Positions 19,974-30,664 of a stretch of DNA of 64,000 bases are shown piece after piece. The notes under the pieces are model-generated. The model was given only the letters and a program-made list of their open reading frames with translations, searched no databases and was not told the origin of the DNA. The stretch is from an uncultured Pseudogracilibacillus sp. (GTDB lineage Bacteria > Bacillota > Bacilli > Bacillales > Amphibacillaceae). Location: assembly GCA_937974845.1 (NCBI GenBank), contig CALJVC010000081.1, positions 3,253 through 67,252 of the forward strand, written 5' to 3'. The position numbers and the translations under genes were made by a program. The first letter of the stretch is position 1, and every line of letters starts with the position of its first letter.

Positions 19974-20834
19974 TTACACTTGTGCATGGACGATACGGTC
20001 TTTGCCGTTAATATCTTGATAGATATCCACTTGACTATGGGGAAAACGTTCTAAAATTAAGGCCTCCACCGCCTGGGCCTGGGTTGCACCGATTTCAAAA
20101 AGTATGTGACGACTAGGACGGGGCTTAAGTTCCTTCACTTGATCTAAAATCCGTTCATAGGCAGCCAAACCTTCCTTGTCTGCAAATAGGGCAAGGGCTG
20201 GGTCGTACTTTCTTACGGTATCTGCTAAGGTCGGGGCTTCAGCATAGGCAATGTACGGAGGATTAGAGACAATAAGGTGAGGGTTAATGCCCTCTTCGAT
20301 TAAAGGACGAAGAAAATCTCCCTCGTAAAATCGAACCTCTGCCCCCTGGGCCTTCGCATTTTTCTCGGCGACGGATAAAGCTTCGGGGCTTAGATCCGTC
20401 GCATAGACCCTTAGCTCGGCCTCTTCTAAAGCCAAGGTAATCGCAATGACCCCACTTCCTGTTCCTAAATCAGCAACAAGAAGGGGAGAATCTTCCCCAC
20501 GAAGGGATGTACGAATTGTTTGTAGACTCCGCTCGACGAGCTCTTCGGTCTCAAAGCGCGGGATAAGCACGTCGCTATTTACATAAAAATCCCGTCCGTA
20601 AAAGGGCGCGCTACCAACGAGGTGTTGAATTGGAACGCCCTCCTTCGCATGGCGTTCTACCAAGGCTCGAAAGCGTTCTACCGTCGCAGGGTCGACCTCC
20701 TTTCGCATCGAAAGGAAAAAATCCGTCCGCGATTGCTTCGCTACATGTTGAAAGAGGATCTCCGCACCCTGCTGTGGACGACCATGGGCTTCTAAAAAAG
20801 AAAAAGCCCATTGAAGGACTTTATATTGTTTCAT
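19974..20834 (-). CDS. prmC: Peptide chain release factor N5-glutamine methyltransferase
   Basis: SAM-dependent enzyme that methylates the GGQ glutamine of release factors, including the adjacent RF1. The N-terminal helical domain is followed by the Rossmann domain with VADLGTGSGVIAITLA and the substrate motif VSNPPYIAYAE. The ATG of MKQYKVLQWAF lies one base after the prfA stop; earlier TTG and GTG codons inside prfA are less likely. 286 residues. Coupling with prfA is conserved in bacteria. Confidence 0.93.
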   Translation of the reverse strand: MKQYKVLQWAFSFLEAHGRPQQGAEILFQHVAKQSRTDFFLSMRKEVDPATVERFRALVERHAKEGVPIQHLVGSAPFYGRDFYVNSDVLIPRFETEELVERSLQTIRTSLRGEDSPLLVADLGTGSGVIAITLALEEAELRVYATDLSPEALSVAEKNAKAQGAEVRFYEGDFLRPLIEEGINPHLIVSNPPYIAYAEAPTLADTVRKYDPALALFADKEGLAAYERILDQVKELKPRPSRHILFEIGATQAQAVEALILERFPHSQVDIYQDINGKDRIVHAQV

Positions 20835-20835
20835 C

Positions 20836-21906
20836 TTATTCACCAATTTGCTCTAGTTGCTTCGTTTGATCGTCTAACAATAAGGCATCGATAAATTCAT
20901 CAAGCTCTCCATCTAAAACTTGATCGAGCTTTTGTAAAGTTAAAGAAATCCGATGATCGGTAACACGGCTTTGTGGGAAGTTGTAGGTGCGAATCCGTTC
21001 CGAACGGTCACCCGTACCGACCGCTGATTTCCGAGTTTGGTCATACTCTTCCTTAGCCTCTTGTTGGTACTTATCATAGAGACGGGCCCGTAACACTTTA
21101 AAGGCCTTTTCCCGGTTTTTAATTTGGGATTTCTCATCCTGACAACTAACGACAATACCGGTTGGTAAGTGGGTTAAACGAACAGCCGAATCCGTCATAT
21201 TCACGTGCTGACCTCCAGCACCACTTGCCCGGTACGTATCGACCTTTACGTCTTCGTTACGAATTTCAACATCGACCTCTTCCGCCTCAGGTAAAACCGC
21301 TACCGTAGCCGTCGATGTATGTACCCGACCGCTTGCTTCCGTCTCTGGTACCCGTTGGACACGGTGGGCACCATTTTCAAATTTTAGACGGGAATAGGCC
21401 CCTTTTCCATGAATCATAAAAATAACTTCTTTAAATCCACCGACTCCGGTCGTCGTTGCTTCGATAATTTCCGTCTTCCAACCCTGGGATTCCGCATAGC
21501 GGGTATACATACGATGGAGATCACCGGCAAAGAGGGCCGCTTCGTCTCCACCAGCGGCGGCACGAATCTCTACGATAACGTTCTTTTCATCGTTCGGATC
21601 CTTAGGTAACAACAATACCTTTAAAGTTTCTTCTAGTTCTTCTTTTTTCTCTTCTAATTCACTAATTTCCATCTTAATTAAATCGAGCATCTCTTGGTCG
21701 CTTTCTTCCCGTAACATCGTGTTTGCGCCCTCGAGTTGCTCGACAGTTTCTTTATAGGTACGGTAGTGGGTTACTGCCTCGCTTAGGTCGGCTTGTTCCT
21801 TGGAATACTCGCGCAATTTATTGGAATCGTTAATCACTTCCGGATCGCTAAGTAAGTCATTTAATTGGTTGTAACGTTTTTCTAAAGCTTCTAAACGTTC
21901 TAACAT
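20836..21906 (-). CDS. prfA: Peptide chain release factor 1
   Basis: Recognises UAA and UAG and triggers peptide release. 356 residues. The GGQ motif is [18 protein letters not shown] and the stop-codon reading tripeptide lies in [19 protein letters not shown]. The N-terminal region is a helical coiled coil. Followed immediately by prmC. In B. subtilis tdk lies between rpmE and prfA; here there is no room for it. Confidence 0.96.
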   Translation of the reverse strand: MLERLEALEKRYNQLNDLLSDPEVINDSNKLREYSKEQADLSEAVTHYRTYKETVEQLEGANTMLREESDQEMLDLIKMEISELEEKKEELEETLKVLLLPKDPNDEKNVIVEIRAAAGGDEAALFAGDLHRMYTRYAESQGWKTEIIEATTTGVGGFKEVIFMIHGKGAYSRLKFENGAHRVQRVPETEASGRVHTSTATVAVLPEAEEVDVEIRNEDVKVDTYRASGAGGQHVNMTDSAVRLTHLPTGIVVSCQDEKSQIKNREKAFKVLRARLYDKYQQEAKEEYDQTRKSAVGTGDRSERIRTYNFPQSRVTDHRISLTLQKLDQVLDGELDEFIDALLLDDQTKQLEQIGE

Positions 21907-22000
21907 CGTAACACCCCGTTTTCTTCGCTTCTATATTTAGTATACATGATTTGTTTTTTTCTTCCTATGCTTTTACTTCTCACCGATATTTTGACAATAA

Positions 22001-22027
22001 AAAACAGGCAATATACATGCCTGATTT
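22001..22027 (-). terminator. Rho-independent terminator of rpmE
   Basis: Stem CAGGCA / TGCCTG extended by A-T pairs, followed by TTTTTTATTG on the minus strand. Confidence 0.75.
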
Positions 22028-22066
22028 TTATCCAACCTATATGATATCGTATGCCCTAGGGCTGTA

Positions 22067-22309
22067 TTATAAGTTGTACTTTTTCTTGAAGCGATCGATA
22101 CGGCCACCCGCACGGTCTTCACGTTGTTTACCCGTGTAAAATGGGTGTGTATCAGAACTGATTTCTACGCGAATTACTGGGTATTCCTTACCGTCTTCCC
22201 ACTCCATCATTTCATCAGACGTTCTCGTAGAACCACTTAAAAATTTGTAGTTCGAGCTTGTGTCTAAGAAAATAACTTTGTGGTACTCTGGATGAATTCC
22301 TTCTTTCAT
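22067..22309 (-). CDS. rpmE2: Ribosomal protein L31, type B (zinc-free form)
   Basis: Large-subunit ribosomal protein. The 80-residue sequence contains no cysteine, so it lacks the zinc-binding CxxC motifs of type A L31. It has the type B signature ([26 protein letters not shown]). The ATG of MKEGIHPEY follows AAGGGGTGGACAAA. It stands next to rho, where B. subtilis carries the zinc-binding rpmE, so the zinc-free form appears to have replaced the usual gene here. Confidence 0.92.
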   Translation of the reverse strand: MKEGIHPEYHKVIFLDTSSNYKFLSGSTRTSDEMMEWEDGKEYPVIRVEISSDTHPFYTGKQREDRAGGRIDRFKKKYNL

Positions 22310-22374
22310 TTTGTCCACCCCTTCTTTCCATCTATGTGATCAATAGCCTTATTATCTTTTCTACACGTCATGTT

Positions 22375-22403
22375 ATTATACCAGTTGTTGAAATTCTTTT
22401 CAA
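22375..22403 (-). promoter_or_regulatory. Sigma-A promoter of rpmE2
   Basis: TTGAAA (22398-22403), 17-nt spacer, TATAAT (22375-22380) on the minus strand, 66 nt upstream of the ATG. No Zur-type operator is visible. Confidence 0.65.
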
Positions 22404-22412
22404 GCCTTGTCT

Positions 22413-23690
22413 CTATTTCCGTTTACTTTTCAATTCTTCGTCAATCTTTTGAAAAAATTCTTCGTTATTTTTCGTCGACTTTAACCGGCGGATAAAGCGC
22501 TCCGTAAAGTCTTGGGAGTCTTGCATCGTTCGACGGATAAGCCACATTTTCTCTAGCTGGTCTTCAGACACGAGAAGTTCTTCCTTCCGCGTTCCTGAAC
22601 GTAAAATATCGATAGAAGGAAAAATTCGTCTCTCGGCTAAAGAACGATCTAAATGTAACTCCATGTTCCCCGTCCCCTTGAATTCCTCGTAAATGACATC
22701 GTCCATCCGGGAACCGGTATCTACAAGGGCTGTCGCTAAAATCGTGAGGCTACCGCCTTCTTCAATATTCCGTGCCGCTCCGAAAAAGCGCTTAGGACGG
22801 TGGAAAGCTGCAGGATCGATCCCTCCGGATAAGGTCCGACCGCTCGGTGGAATGACAAGGTTATAGGCCCGGGCTAGCCGAGTAATACTGTCCATCAAGA
22901 CGATGACGTCGTTTTTCTGTTCTACAAGACGCATAGCCCGCTCGAGGACAAGTTCAGAAACCTTGATATGATTTTCAGGAATTTCATCGAAGGTCGAGCT
23001 AACGACATCGACATTTTCATGGACCGAACGTTCAATATCCGTCACTTCTTCCGGCCGTTCGTCAACGAGTAAAATAATTAGTTTTGCTTCCGGATGGTTG
23101 ACAGAAATACTATTGGCGATCTCCTTCAATAGCATCGTCTTACCGGCCTTTGGAGGAGCGACGATCAAGCCCCGCTGACCAAAACCTACCGGTGTCATAA
23201 TATCCATCATCCGTGTCGAGAGGTGATCCGGCTCCGTCTCTAAACGCATTAAACGATCGGGATAGAGAGCTGTAAGGGCAGGGAAGTGAACCCTTTCCTT
23301 CGCTACTTCTGGATCTTCGCCATTTACGGCATCGACATGGAGGAGGCCATAATAGCGTTCATTTTCCTTCGGTGGCCGTACCTTCCCCGATACTTTATCC
23401 CCATTACGTAAATCGAAGCGACGAATTTGCGATGCTGAAATATAGATGTCCTCCGCACTTGGCGAGTAGTTAATCGGACGTAAAAAACCGAAGCCCTCCG
23501 AAGGAATAATTTCTAAAATTCCGTCCATAAAAAGAAAGCCGTCTTTTTCCGCCTGACCCTTTAAAATAGCGAAGATCAGCTCTTTTTTCGTTAGTTTGGC
23601 ATAGTAGGAGATTTTGTAATCCCTTGCAAGCTCATACAATTCCTTTAATGTGAGCTCCTCTAAATATGAAATCGTTATTTCTTCAGACAC
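22413..23690 (-). CDS. rho: Transcription termination factor Rho
   Basis: Hexameric RNA-dependent ATPase that ends transcription. 425 residues: N-terminal helical domain ([21 protein letters not shown]), cold-shock RNA-binding domain (EGFGFLRP...[12 protein letters not shown]) and ATPase domain with Walker [17 protein letters not shown] and Walker [18 protein letters not shown] prefer the GTG of [12 protein letters not shown], placed 6 nt after AGGTGAT; this length matches B. subtilis Rho, whereas the longer frame adds 15 residues. Confidence 0.94.
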   Translation of the reverse strand: MSEEITISYLEELTLKELYELARDYKISYYAKLTKKELIFAILKGQAEKDGFLFMDGILEIIPSEGFGFLRPINYSPSAEDIYISASQIRRFDLRNGDKVSGKVRPPKENERYYGLLHVDAVNGEDPEVAKERVHFPALTALYPDRLMRLETEPDHLSTRMMDIMTPVGFGQRGLIVAPPKAGKTMLLKEIANSISVNHPEAKLIILLVDERPEEVTDIERSVHENVDVVSSTFDEIPENHIKVSELVLERAMRLVEQKNDVIVLMDSITRLARAYNLVIPPSGRTLSGGIDPAAFHRPKRFFGAARNIEEGGSLTILATALVDTGSRMDDVIYEEFKGTGNMELHLDRSLAERRIFPSIDILRSGTRKEELLVSEDQLEKMWLIRRTMQDSQDFTERFIRRLKSTKNNEEFFQKIDEELKSKRK

Positions 23691-23848
23691 TTTATGATCA
23701 CCTATTCTTTTTATAAAATTACCTATGTAATACACGAAAATCTTATTTATGTATGTGGTTCCTTATGAGTATATGAGAAATGGATCGCTTGCTTCACGCT
23801 TCGGTAATGGGTAAGTGGAGTTATCATTGGAGAAAAGTAGTGTAAATA

Positions 23849-23926
23849 TAGAGTAGGGACGTTTGTCTTTGGAGTTGCTCATCTGAAGGACAAAGGAGCA
23901 TCGTCCTATAACCCGTCCCTACTCGC
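23849..23926 (-). other. Large stem-loop in the rho leader
   Basis: GAGTAGGGACG and CGTCCCTACTC-type arms (10-11 bp) enclose about 55 nt that contain a second repeat (CTTTGTCCTT / AAAGACAAA). It has no U-tract, so it is not an ordinary terminator. With the promoter at 23967-23995 this gives rho an untranslated leader of about 270 nt. rho is autoregulated in other bacteria; a role here is inference. Confidence 0.45.
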
Positions 23927-23966
23927 CTGATATGATGGTCCTTTACTTTACGTCGTGACAGCTATT

Positions 23967-23995
23967 ATCATACAACGTTCATCTAATTTCTTCAA
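23967..23995 (-). promoter_or_regulatory. Candidate sigma-A promoter of rho
   Basis: TTGAAG (23990-23995), 17-nt spacer, TATGAT (23967-23972) on the minus strand, just downstream of the glpX stop. Confidence 0.5.
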
Positions 23996-24020
23996 CTATA
24001 TATATTATTTTACATTTCCC

Positions 24021-24989
24021 TTAATCTTCTAAAACGTAATTCGGCTTCTTCTTCAGGCTGTGGGTACCGTCAACAAATCGAACGGTGCCACTTTTCGTAC
24101 GCATAACGACGCTTTGGGTCGTGGCATGCATACCCTTGAACTGTACACCCTTCAATAGTTCGCCATCCGTGACGCCGGTCGCAGCAAAAATCGCATCGTC
24201 CCCCGAACAAAAGTCATCCATGTAAAAGACTTTATCTAGGTCCGTGATGCCCATCCGTTTACAACGTTCAATTTCTTCATCGTTCGACGGCTGTAACTTT
24301 CCTTGAATTTCCCCACCGAGACACTTTAAAGCAACGGCGGAAAGCACGCCCTCCGGAGCACCCCCGATACCTAATAGCATGTCGACACCCGTTTGGTCGA
24401 AGGCTGTATTAATTGCACCGGCTACGTCACCATCTTGGATCAACTTAATTCTTGCACCGGTTTCACGAATTTCTTTAATCAATGCTTCATGACGGGGACG
24501 GTTGAGTACGACGACGAGGACATCTTCGACATCCTTTCCCTTCGCTTTCGCAACCGCTTCGATATTCTCCCGGGTAGACGCATTAATATCAATCTTCCCG
24601 ACAGCCTCTGGACCGACGGCAATCTTCTTCATATACATGTCCGGCGCGTTTAATAAATGTCCCCCATCCGCAATCGCAACGACAGAGAGGGCATTCCAAG
24701 TACCTTGAGCAACGATGTTCGTACCTTCTAAAGGATCGACCGCCACATCGACGACTGGTCCTTCACCGGTGCCGAGCTTCTCACCGATATAAAGCATCGG
24801 AGCTTCGTCCATTTCTCCCTCACCGATGACGACTGTCCCTTGCATCGGAATCGTATCGAAGACGGTACGCATCGCCGTCGTCGCCGCATCGTCGGCTTCA
24901 TTCCGTTGCCCTCTACCCATCCAACGGGCAGAGGATAAAGCTGCTGCTTCTGTTACACGCACTAATTCTAAGGTTAAACTTCTTTCCAC
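24021..24989 (-). CDS. glpX: Fructose-1,6-bisphosphatase, class II
   Basis: Gluconeogenic phosphatase making fructose 6-phosphate. 322 residues of the GlpX family. Metal and phosphate motifs: [17 protein letters not shown], the core [12 protein letters not shown] and [21 protein letters not shown] start follows GGGAAGAGTGAAAAC. It lies between murA and rho in the usual Bacillus order and is 29 nt from murA, suggesting co-transcription. Confidence 0.94.
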   Translation of the reverse strand: MERSLTLELVRVTEAAALSSARWMGRGQRNEADDAATTAMRTVFDTIPMQGTVVIGEGEMDEAPMLYIGEKLGTGEGPVVDVAVDPLEGTNIVAQGTWNALSVVAIADGGHLLNAPDMYMKKIAVGPEAVGKIDINASTRENIEAVAKAKGKDVEDVLVVVLNRPRHEALIKEIRETGARIKLIQDGDVAGAINTAFDQTGVDMLLGIGGAPEGVLSAVALKCLGGEIQGKLQPSNDEEIERCKRMGITDLDKVFYMDDFCSGDDAIFAATGVTDGELLKGVQFKGMHATTQSVVMRTKSGTVRFVDGTHSLKKKPNYVLED

Positions 24990-25018
24990 GTTTTCACTCT
25001 TCCCTTCGCTACACGTCT

Positions 25019-26308
25019 TTACTTTAAGTTCAAGCGGTTCTTTTCTTCCTCTGTATCTTCAATCTTTTGAATCCGAGCACCGAGGGCACGGAGTTTTTCA
25101 GGCATGTTTTCATAGCCCCGTTCAATATGATCGATTCCCATAATTTCCGTTCTTCCCTCGGCCATGAGTCCCGCGACGATAAGGGCGGCCCCGGCACGTA
25201 AGTCCGTCGCCTTTACTTGGGCACCTTCTAATTGAACCGGCCCCTTCACGATGGCTGAGTTCCCTTCCACCCGAACATCCGCATTCATACGCCGTAATTC
25301 GTCGATATGTTTAAACCGCGCTTGATAAATCGTATCGGTAACGACACTCGTTCCTTCCGTCTTCGTTAATAAGGCAGTAAAGGGCTGTTGTAAATCCGTA
25401 GGAAAACCAGGATGGACGAGGGTTTTGATATTGACGGCAGTAAGCTTTGGACCTGGACGAACAGTAAGTTGTTCATCCCGTTGTTCGACTTCTACGCCCA
25501 TTTCCCGAAGCTTAGAAATTAAAGACTCTAAGTGTTCAGGAATCACATTATCAATCGTCACTTCCGTCCCTTGAGCGGCAGCGATAATAGCATAGGTACC
25601 GGCTTCGATACGGTCGGGAATGATCGTATGCAAACAACCGTGCAAACGTTCGACTCCTTCGATCCGAATAATATCTGTACCGGCACCTTTAATTTTGGCT
25701 CCCATGTTCGTTAAAAGGGTCGCAACATCGATAATTTCGGGCTCCTTCGCTGCGTTTTCAATAATTGTCTGGCCCTTCGCCTTTACCGCAGCGAGCATGA
25801 TATTGATTGTCGCGCCGACACTGACGACGTCTAAATAGATCCTTGCTCCTTTTAACTCTTCAGCCTGTAAGTAGAGCGCTCCCTTTTCATTTCTCACTTC
25901 GGCACCTAAGGCTTCAAAACCTTTTATATGTTGGTCGATAGGGCGGGGTCCTAAAAAGCAACCGCCTGGAAGGCCGATAGCAGCCTTTTTAAACTTGCCT
26001 AACATCGCTCCCATAAAGTAATAGGAAGCTCGAAGTTTTTTCACCTTTCCATTCGGTAGAGGTACCGATTCGATTTCGGAAGGGTCGATTTCAATCGTAT
26101 GAAGATCGGGACGCTCTATTTTCGCACCGATATCTTGTAGGATCGATTGCAACGTGTCGACATCAGAAATAGCTGGCAATCCTTCGATCGTAACCGTCGA
26201 ATCCGCTAAAATAGCCGCTGGAAGTAGGGCAACGGCGCTATTTTTCGCGCCGTTTATGCGAACTGTCCCCGATAAAGGATATCCACCATCAACAATTATT
26301 TTTTCCAT
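25019..26308 (-). CDS. murA: UDP-N-acetylglucosamine 1-carboxyvinyltransferase
   Basis: First committed step of peptidoglycan synthesis: transfers enolpyruvate from PEP to UDP-GlcNAc. 429 residues of the EPSP-synthase fold. The catalytic cysteine that reacts with fosfomycin is in [15 protein letters not shown]. Other motifs: [15 protein letters not shown] and [16 protein letters not shown]. By neighbourhood (tal and glpX) it is the MurAB/MurZ paralogue; a second murA probably exists elsewhere, as in most Firmicutes. Confidence 0.94.
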   Translation of the reverse strand: MEKIIVDGGYPLSGTVRINGAKNSAVALLPAAILADSTVTIEGLPAISDVDTLQSILQDIGAKIERPDLHTIEIDPSEIESVPLPNGKVKKLRASYYFMGAMLGKFKKAAIGLPGGCFLGPRPIDQHIKGFEALGAEVRNEKGALYLQAEELKGARIYLDVVSVGATINIMLAAVKAKGQTIIENAAKEPEIIDVATLLTNMGAKIKGAGTDIIRIEGVERLHGCLHTIIPDRIEAGTYAIIAAAQGTEVTIDNVIPEHLESLISKLREMGVEVEQRDEQLTVRPGPKLTAVNIKTLVHPGFPTDLQQPFTALLTKTEGTSVVTDTIYQARFKHIDELRRMNADVRVEGNSAIVKGPVQLEGAQVKATDLRAGAALIVAGLMAEGRTEIMGIDHIERGYENMPEKLRALGARIQKIEDTEEEKNRLNLK

Positions 26309-26367
26309 AAAAAACCCTCGCTTTATTTACAAAACCACTTATATTATCGGTATGTTTTACCCGTTCT

Positions 26368-27012
26368 TTACTTCTGGGCCTTCTCCCAATCTTCCTTAAA
26401 CTGCGCAATTCCTTTATCCGTTAACGGATGTTGTACTAATTGGGTCAATACTTGATACGGAACCGTAGCAATATCCGCCCCCTGTAAAGCAGCTTCTGTC
26501 ACATGGAGCGGATGACGGATCGAGGCAGCGATAATTTTCGTTTCGATTTGATGAAGTGAAAAAATCTCTGCAATCCTTCCGATGATATCCATACCGTCAT
26601 GGCCGATGTCATCGAGACGGCCGATAAAGGGGGATACATACGTAGCACCTGCCCGGGCGGCTAAGAGGGCTTGGTTGGCACTGAAGATTAAGGTGACATT
26701 CGTTTCAATTCCTTCCTCGCTAAGGACATTTACAGCCTTTAAGCCTTCGAGGGTCATCGGAATTTTAATCGTGATGTTTGGGGCAATCTTCGCCAACTCC
26801 CTTCCCTCTTCGATCATGCCCGTTGCATCATCAGAAAGGACTTCGGCACTCACGGAAGAGGAAACGATCGATGTAATCTCCTTCAAACGTTCGTGGAAGT
26901 CGACTCCTTCCTTAGCAACGAGCGTAGGGTTGGTTGTCACACCATCTAAAATACCAAGGGCCTTTGCCTCTTTAATTTCAGCGATGTTCGCTGTATCAAT
27001 AAAAAATTTCAC
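26368..27012 (-). CDS. tal: Transaldolase of the short (TalC/fructose-6-phosphate aldolase-like) class
   Basis: 214-residue TIM-barrel enzyme of the pentose phosphate pathway. The N-terminal [26 protein letters not shown], the Schiff-base lysine in [16 protein letters not shown] and [12 protein letters not shown] are family hallmarks. Such short proteins may be transaldolase or fructose-6-phosphate aldolase; the fba neighbour and the Bacillus YwjH orthologue favour transaldolase. GTG start after GAGGGGTAGATAAAAG. Confidence 0.9.
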   Translation of the reverse strand: MKFFIDTANIAEIKEAKALGILDGVTTNPTLVAKEGVDFHERLKEITSIVSSSVSAEVLSDDATGMIEEGRELAKIAPNITIKIPMTLEGLKAVNVLSEEGIETNVTLIFSANQALLAARAGATYVSPFIGRLDDIGHDGMDIIGRIAEIFSLHQIETKIIAASIRHPLHVTEAALQGADIATVPYQVLTQLVQHPLTDKGIAQFKEDWEKAQK

Positions 27013-27041
27013 CTTTTATCTACCCCTCTTATTCTTTTCTA

Positions 27042-27905
27042 CTATGCCCTACCAGATGAACCGAATTCGCGCATCTTTTGAATAACGGTTTCTTTAATGG
27101 CATCTCTACCAGGACCCATGTATTTACGTGGATCATACACTTCTTTATCGTTATCTAAGATCTCCCGAATGACCTTCGTCTGTTGGATTTGGTTTTCGGT
27201 ATTAACGTTAATTTTGGCTGTACCTAGAGAAATAGCCTTTTGAATATCCTTTAAAGGAATTCCTGTACCGCCGTGAAGCACAAGAGGTACACCGGTTAAA
27301 TCTCTAATTTCTTCCATCTCTTTGAAGCCTAATTTCGGTTCACCCTTGTAAGGACCGTGGACAGAACCTAAGGCTGGAGCGAAGCAATCAACATCGGTTT
27401 CTTTAACGAGTTGCTCACACTCAGAAGGAATAGCATACATCGATTCGGCATCATCGACGACGAGATCATCCTCTTGGCCACCGATTCGGCCGAGTTCCGC
27501 TTCGACAGATACCCCATGAATATGGGCTAGCTCAACGACTTTCTTCGTATTGGCGATATTTTCTTCTAAAGGTAAGTGGGAACCATCATACATTACAGAA
27601 GTAAAGCCAGCATGGATGGCTTCCGCACACTTTTGGAAACTTGAACCGTGGTCGAGGTGAATAGCTACCGGAACCGTCGTGCCATACTCCTCCATAAGAG
27701 CTTCGACCATGGCGACAACTACTTTAAAGCCTCCCATATAACGGCCAGCTCCTTCGGATACACCAAGAATGACCGGAGACTTTTCCTCTTCGGCAGCCTG
27801 TAAAATTGCTTGTGCATATTCTAAATTATTTACGTTAAATTGACCTACTGCGTATTTTTCGTCCTTTGCAATATTTAACATCTCTTTCATCGAAACTAAA
27901 GCCAT
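27042..27905 (-). CDS. fba: Fructose-bisphosphate aldolase, class II
   Basis: Zinc-dependent aldolase of glycolysis and gluconeogenesis. 287 residues. Metal and substrate sites: [15 protein letters not shown], the [15 protein letters not shown] segment, [14 protein letters not shown] and KINVNTENQ. The ATG follows AAAGGAGCTGTGTAGTTA. It lies 29 nt upstream of the transaldolase gene; fba, tal, murA and glpX are closely spaced. Confidence 0.95.
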   Translation of the reverse strand: MALVSMKEMLNIAKDEKYAVGQFNVNNLEYAQAILQAAEEEKSPVILGVSEGAGRYMGGFKVVVAMVEALMEEYGTTVPVAIHLDHGSSFQKCAEAIHAGFTSVMYDGSHLPLEENIANTKKVVELAHIHGVSVEAELGRIGGQEDDLVVDDAESMYAIPSECEQLVKETDVDCFAPALGSVHGPYKGEPKLGFKEMEEIRDLTGVPLVLHGGTGIPLKDIQKAISLGTAKINVNTENQIQQTKVIREILDNDKEVYDPRKYMGPGRDAIKETVIQKMREFGSSGRA

Positions 27906-28043
27906 TAACTACACAGCTCCTTTAATTTTGATATAGTTAGTCATCTTTATTTTAGAATACCAAGTCAGTTCATCCCTTGCAACTTGTACTAGCCGTTTTC
28001 ACAGCTTTTTCAAGAAAGTTCACACTTCCTCTATATCCCGCCT

Positions 28044-29660
<1,617 letters not shown>

Positions 29661-29706
29661 TTACCCTCTTTCTTGATTTATCACTTTTATATAAAATAAA
29701 GAAATG

Positions 29707-29796
29707 CGCTTCCCGAATATGAGGGGAAACGCATTTTTACGTTAATCTTTTGTAAAGCCCAATTTAGATATTACTCATAATTTCTTAAAAAGTCAA
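29707..29796 (-). promoter_or_regulatory. pyrG: pyrG promoter and CTP-responsive attenuator
   Basis: Minus-strand TTGACT (29791-29796), 17-nt spacer, TAATAT (29768-29773). The transcript should start 7 nt later with GGGC at 29760. About 25 nt downstream a terminator hairpin forms (29707-29737; arms AAATGCG-TTTCCCC and GGGAAG-CGCATTT) followed by TCTTTATTTT. This is the arrangement of the B. subtilis pyrG leader, where low CTP causes G-slippage at GGGC and the extra Gs pair with the C/U-rich 5' arm to prevent termination. It is the only clear terminator between rpoE and pyrG. Confidence 0.75.
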
Positions 29797-29938
29797 GTTC
29801 CCTAACTAGGGGATATTGCGACATTTTTCCTATCTTTTCGCTTCTTTTCTTAAGGGATTTTACTGAGGGAAACCTAGCTGTACCGGTTCTAGGACCTAGA
29901 CCGTTTAAAGGACTCCGTCTAAGCTTCCTTCATCGGAC

Positions 29939-30340
29939 TTAGACATATTCATCCATATCTTCATACAATTCCTTTACTTCTTCATCCTCTACGTCTTCTT
30001 CATAGTATTCGTCCTCTTCATCGTAGAGCTCTTCTTCTTCGGCATCTTGCTTCCGGGCTTCGGCCAGAGCCTTCTCACTAGTTTGGTCAGCAGGATACCA
30101 ACGCTTTAAACCCCAAATGTTGTTCCCTAACGTCGTAAAGCGTCCATCGACGTTTAAATCGGTATAGAAACGAGCGAGTAGGTCATCTTTTTCCGCTTCG
30201 GTAAATTCCTTCCGTTCCGCAACGAGATCAAAGAGTTCTAAGAAGTTCATTTCTTTCTTTTCTTCGGCTAAAATCACACCTGCCAGCTCGATCATTGGCA
30301 TCTTTTTAATTTGGTCTTTGGTTAACTTTTTTAACCCCAT
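29939..30340 (-). CDS. rpoE: DNA-directed RNA polymerase delta subunit
   Basis: Gram-positive RNA polymerase subunit that reduces non-specific binding and speeds recycling. The N-terminal HARE-HTH domain (KMPMIELAGVILAEEKKEM...FYTDLNVDGRF, WGLKRWYP) is followed by an unstructured acidic tail of aspartate and glutamate (DEEDEYYEEDVEDEEVKELY). The ATG of MGLKKLTKDQ, after GGGGAGTGTGATTTT, gives 133 residues; the longer upstream frame has no family similarity. The order rpoE-pyrG is conserved in Bacillales. Confidence 0.92.
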   Translation of the reverse strand: MGLKKLTKDQIKKMPMIELAGVILAEEKKEMNFLELFDLVAERKEFTEAEKDDLLARFYTDLNVDGRFTTLGNNIWGLKRWYPADQTSEKALAEARKQDAEEEELYDEEDEYYEEDVEDEEVKELYEDMDEYV

Positions 30341-30584
30341 AAAATCACACTCCCCATCTTGCCTTCTTCGCTTATTTTCAATGTAAAATAACTCTGATAA
30401 TGCTGTAGTATAACCATTCATCCCATTATAATCAAGCAACATGAATTTATGCCATTTTTTCAAAAAATTCCGGCAAACCAAGGCCATCTATATCCTATAT
30501 CTATGCAAGGAAAACTAGGGGATGTATCGGCCCTTTGTCACCGAGGAAAAAAGCTAGCGGTACACGAGGAAAAGAAGAGAAAAA

Positions 30585-30624
30585 AGCGGACTAAGCTCCT
30601 GAATTTCAAGATACTTAGTCCGCT
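30585..30624 (-). terminator. Rho-independent terminator of the thl-to-icmF operon
   Basis: Eleven-bp stem AGCGGACTAAG / CTTAGTCCGCT with an 18-nt loop, followed by TTTTTTCTCTTC on the minus strand. It lies in the 324-bp rpoE-icmF gap; I see nothing else there apart from the rpoE upstream region. Confidence 0.85.
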
Positions 30625-30664
30625 ACTTGGCCTAACTATTCCATAAGGGCCCTATCGCTATTCC

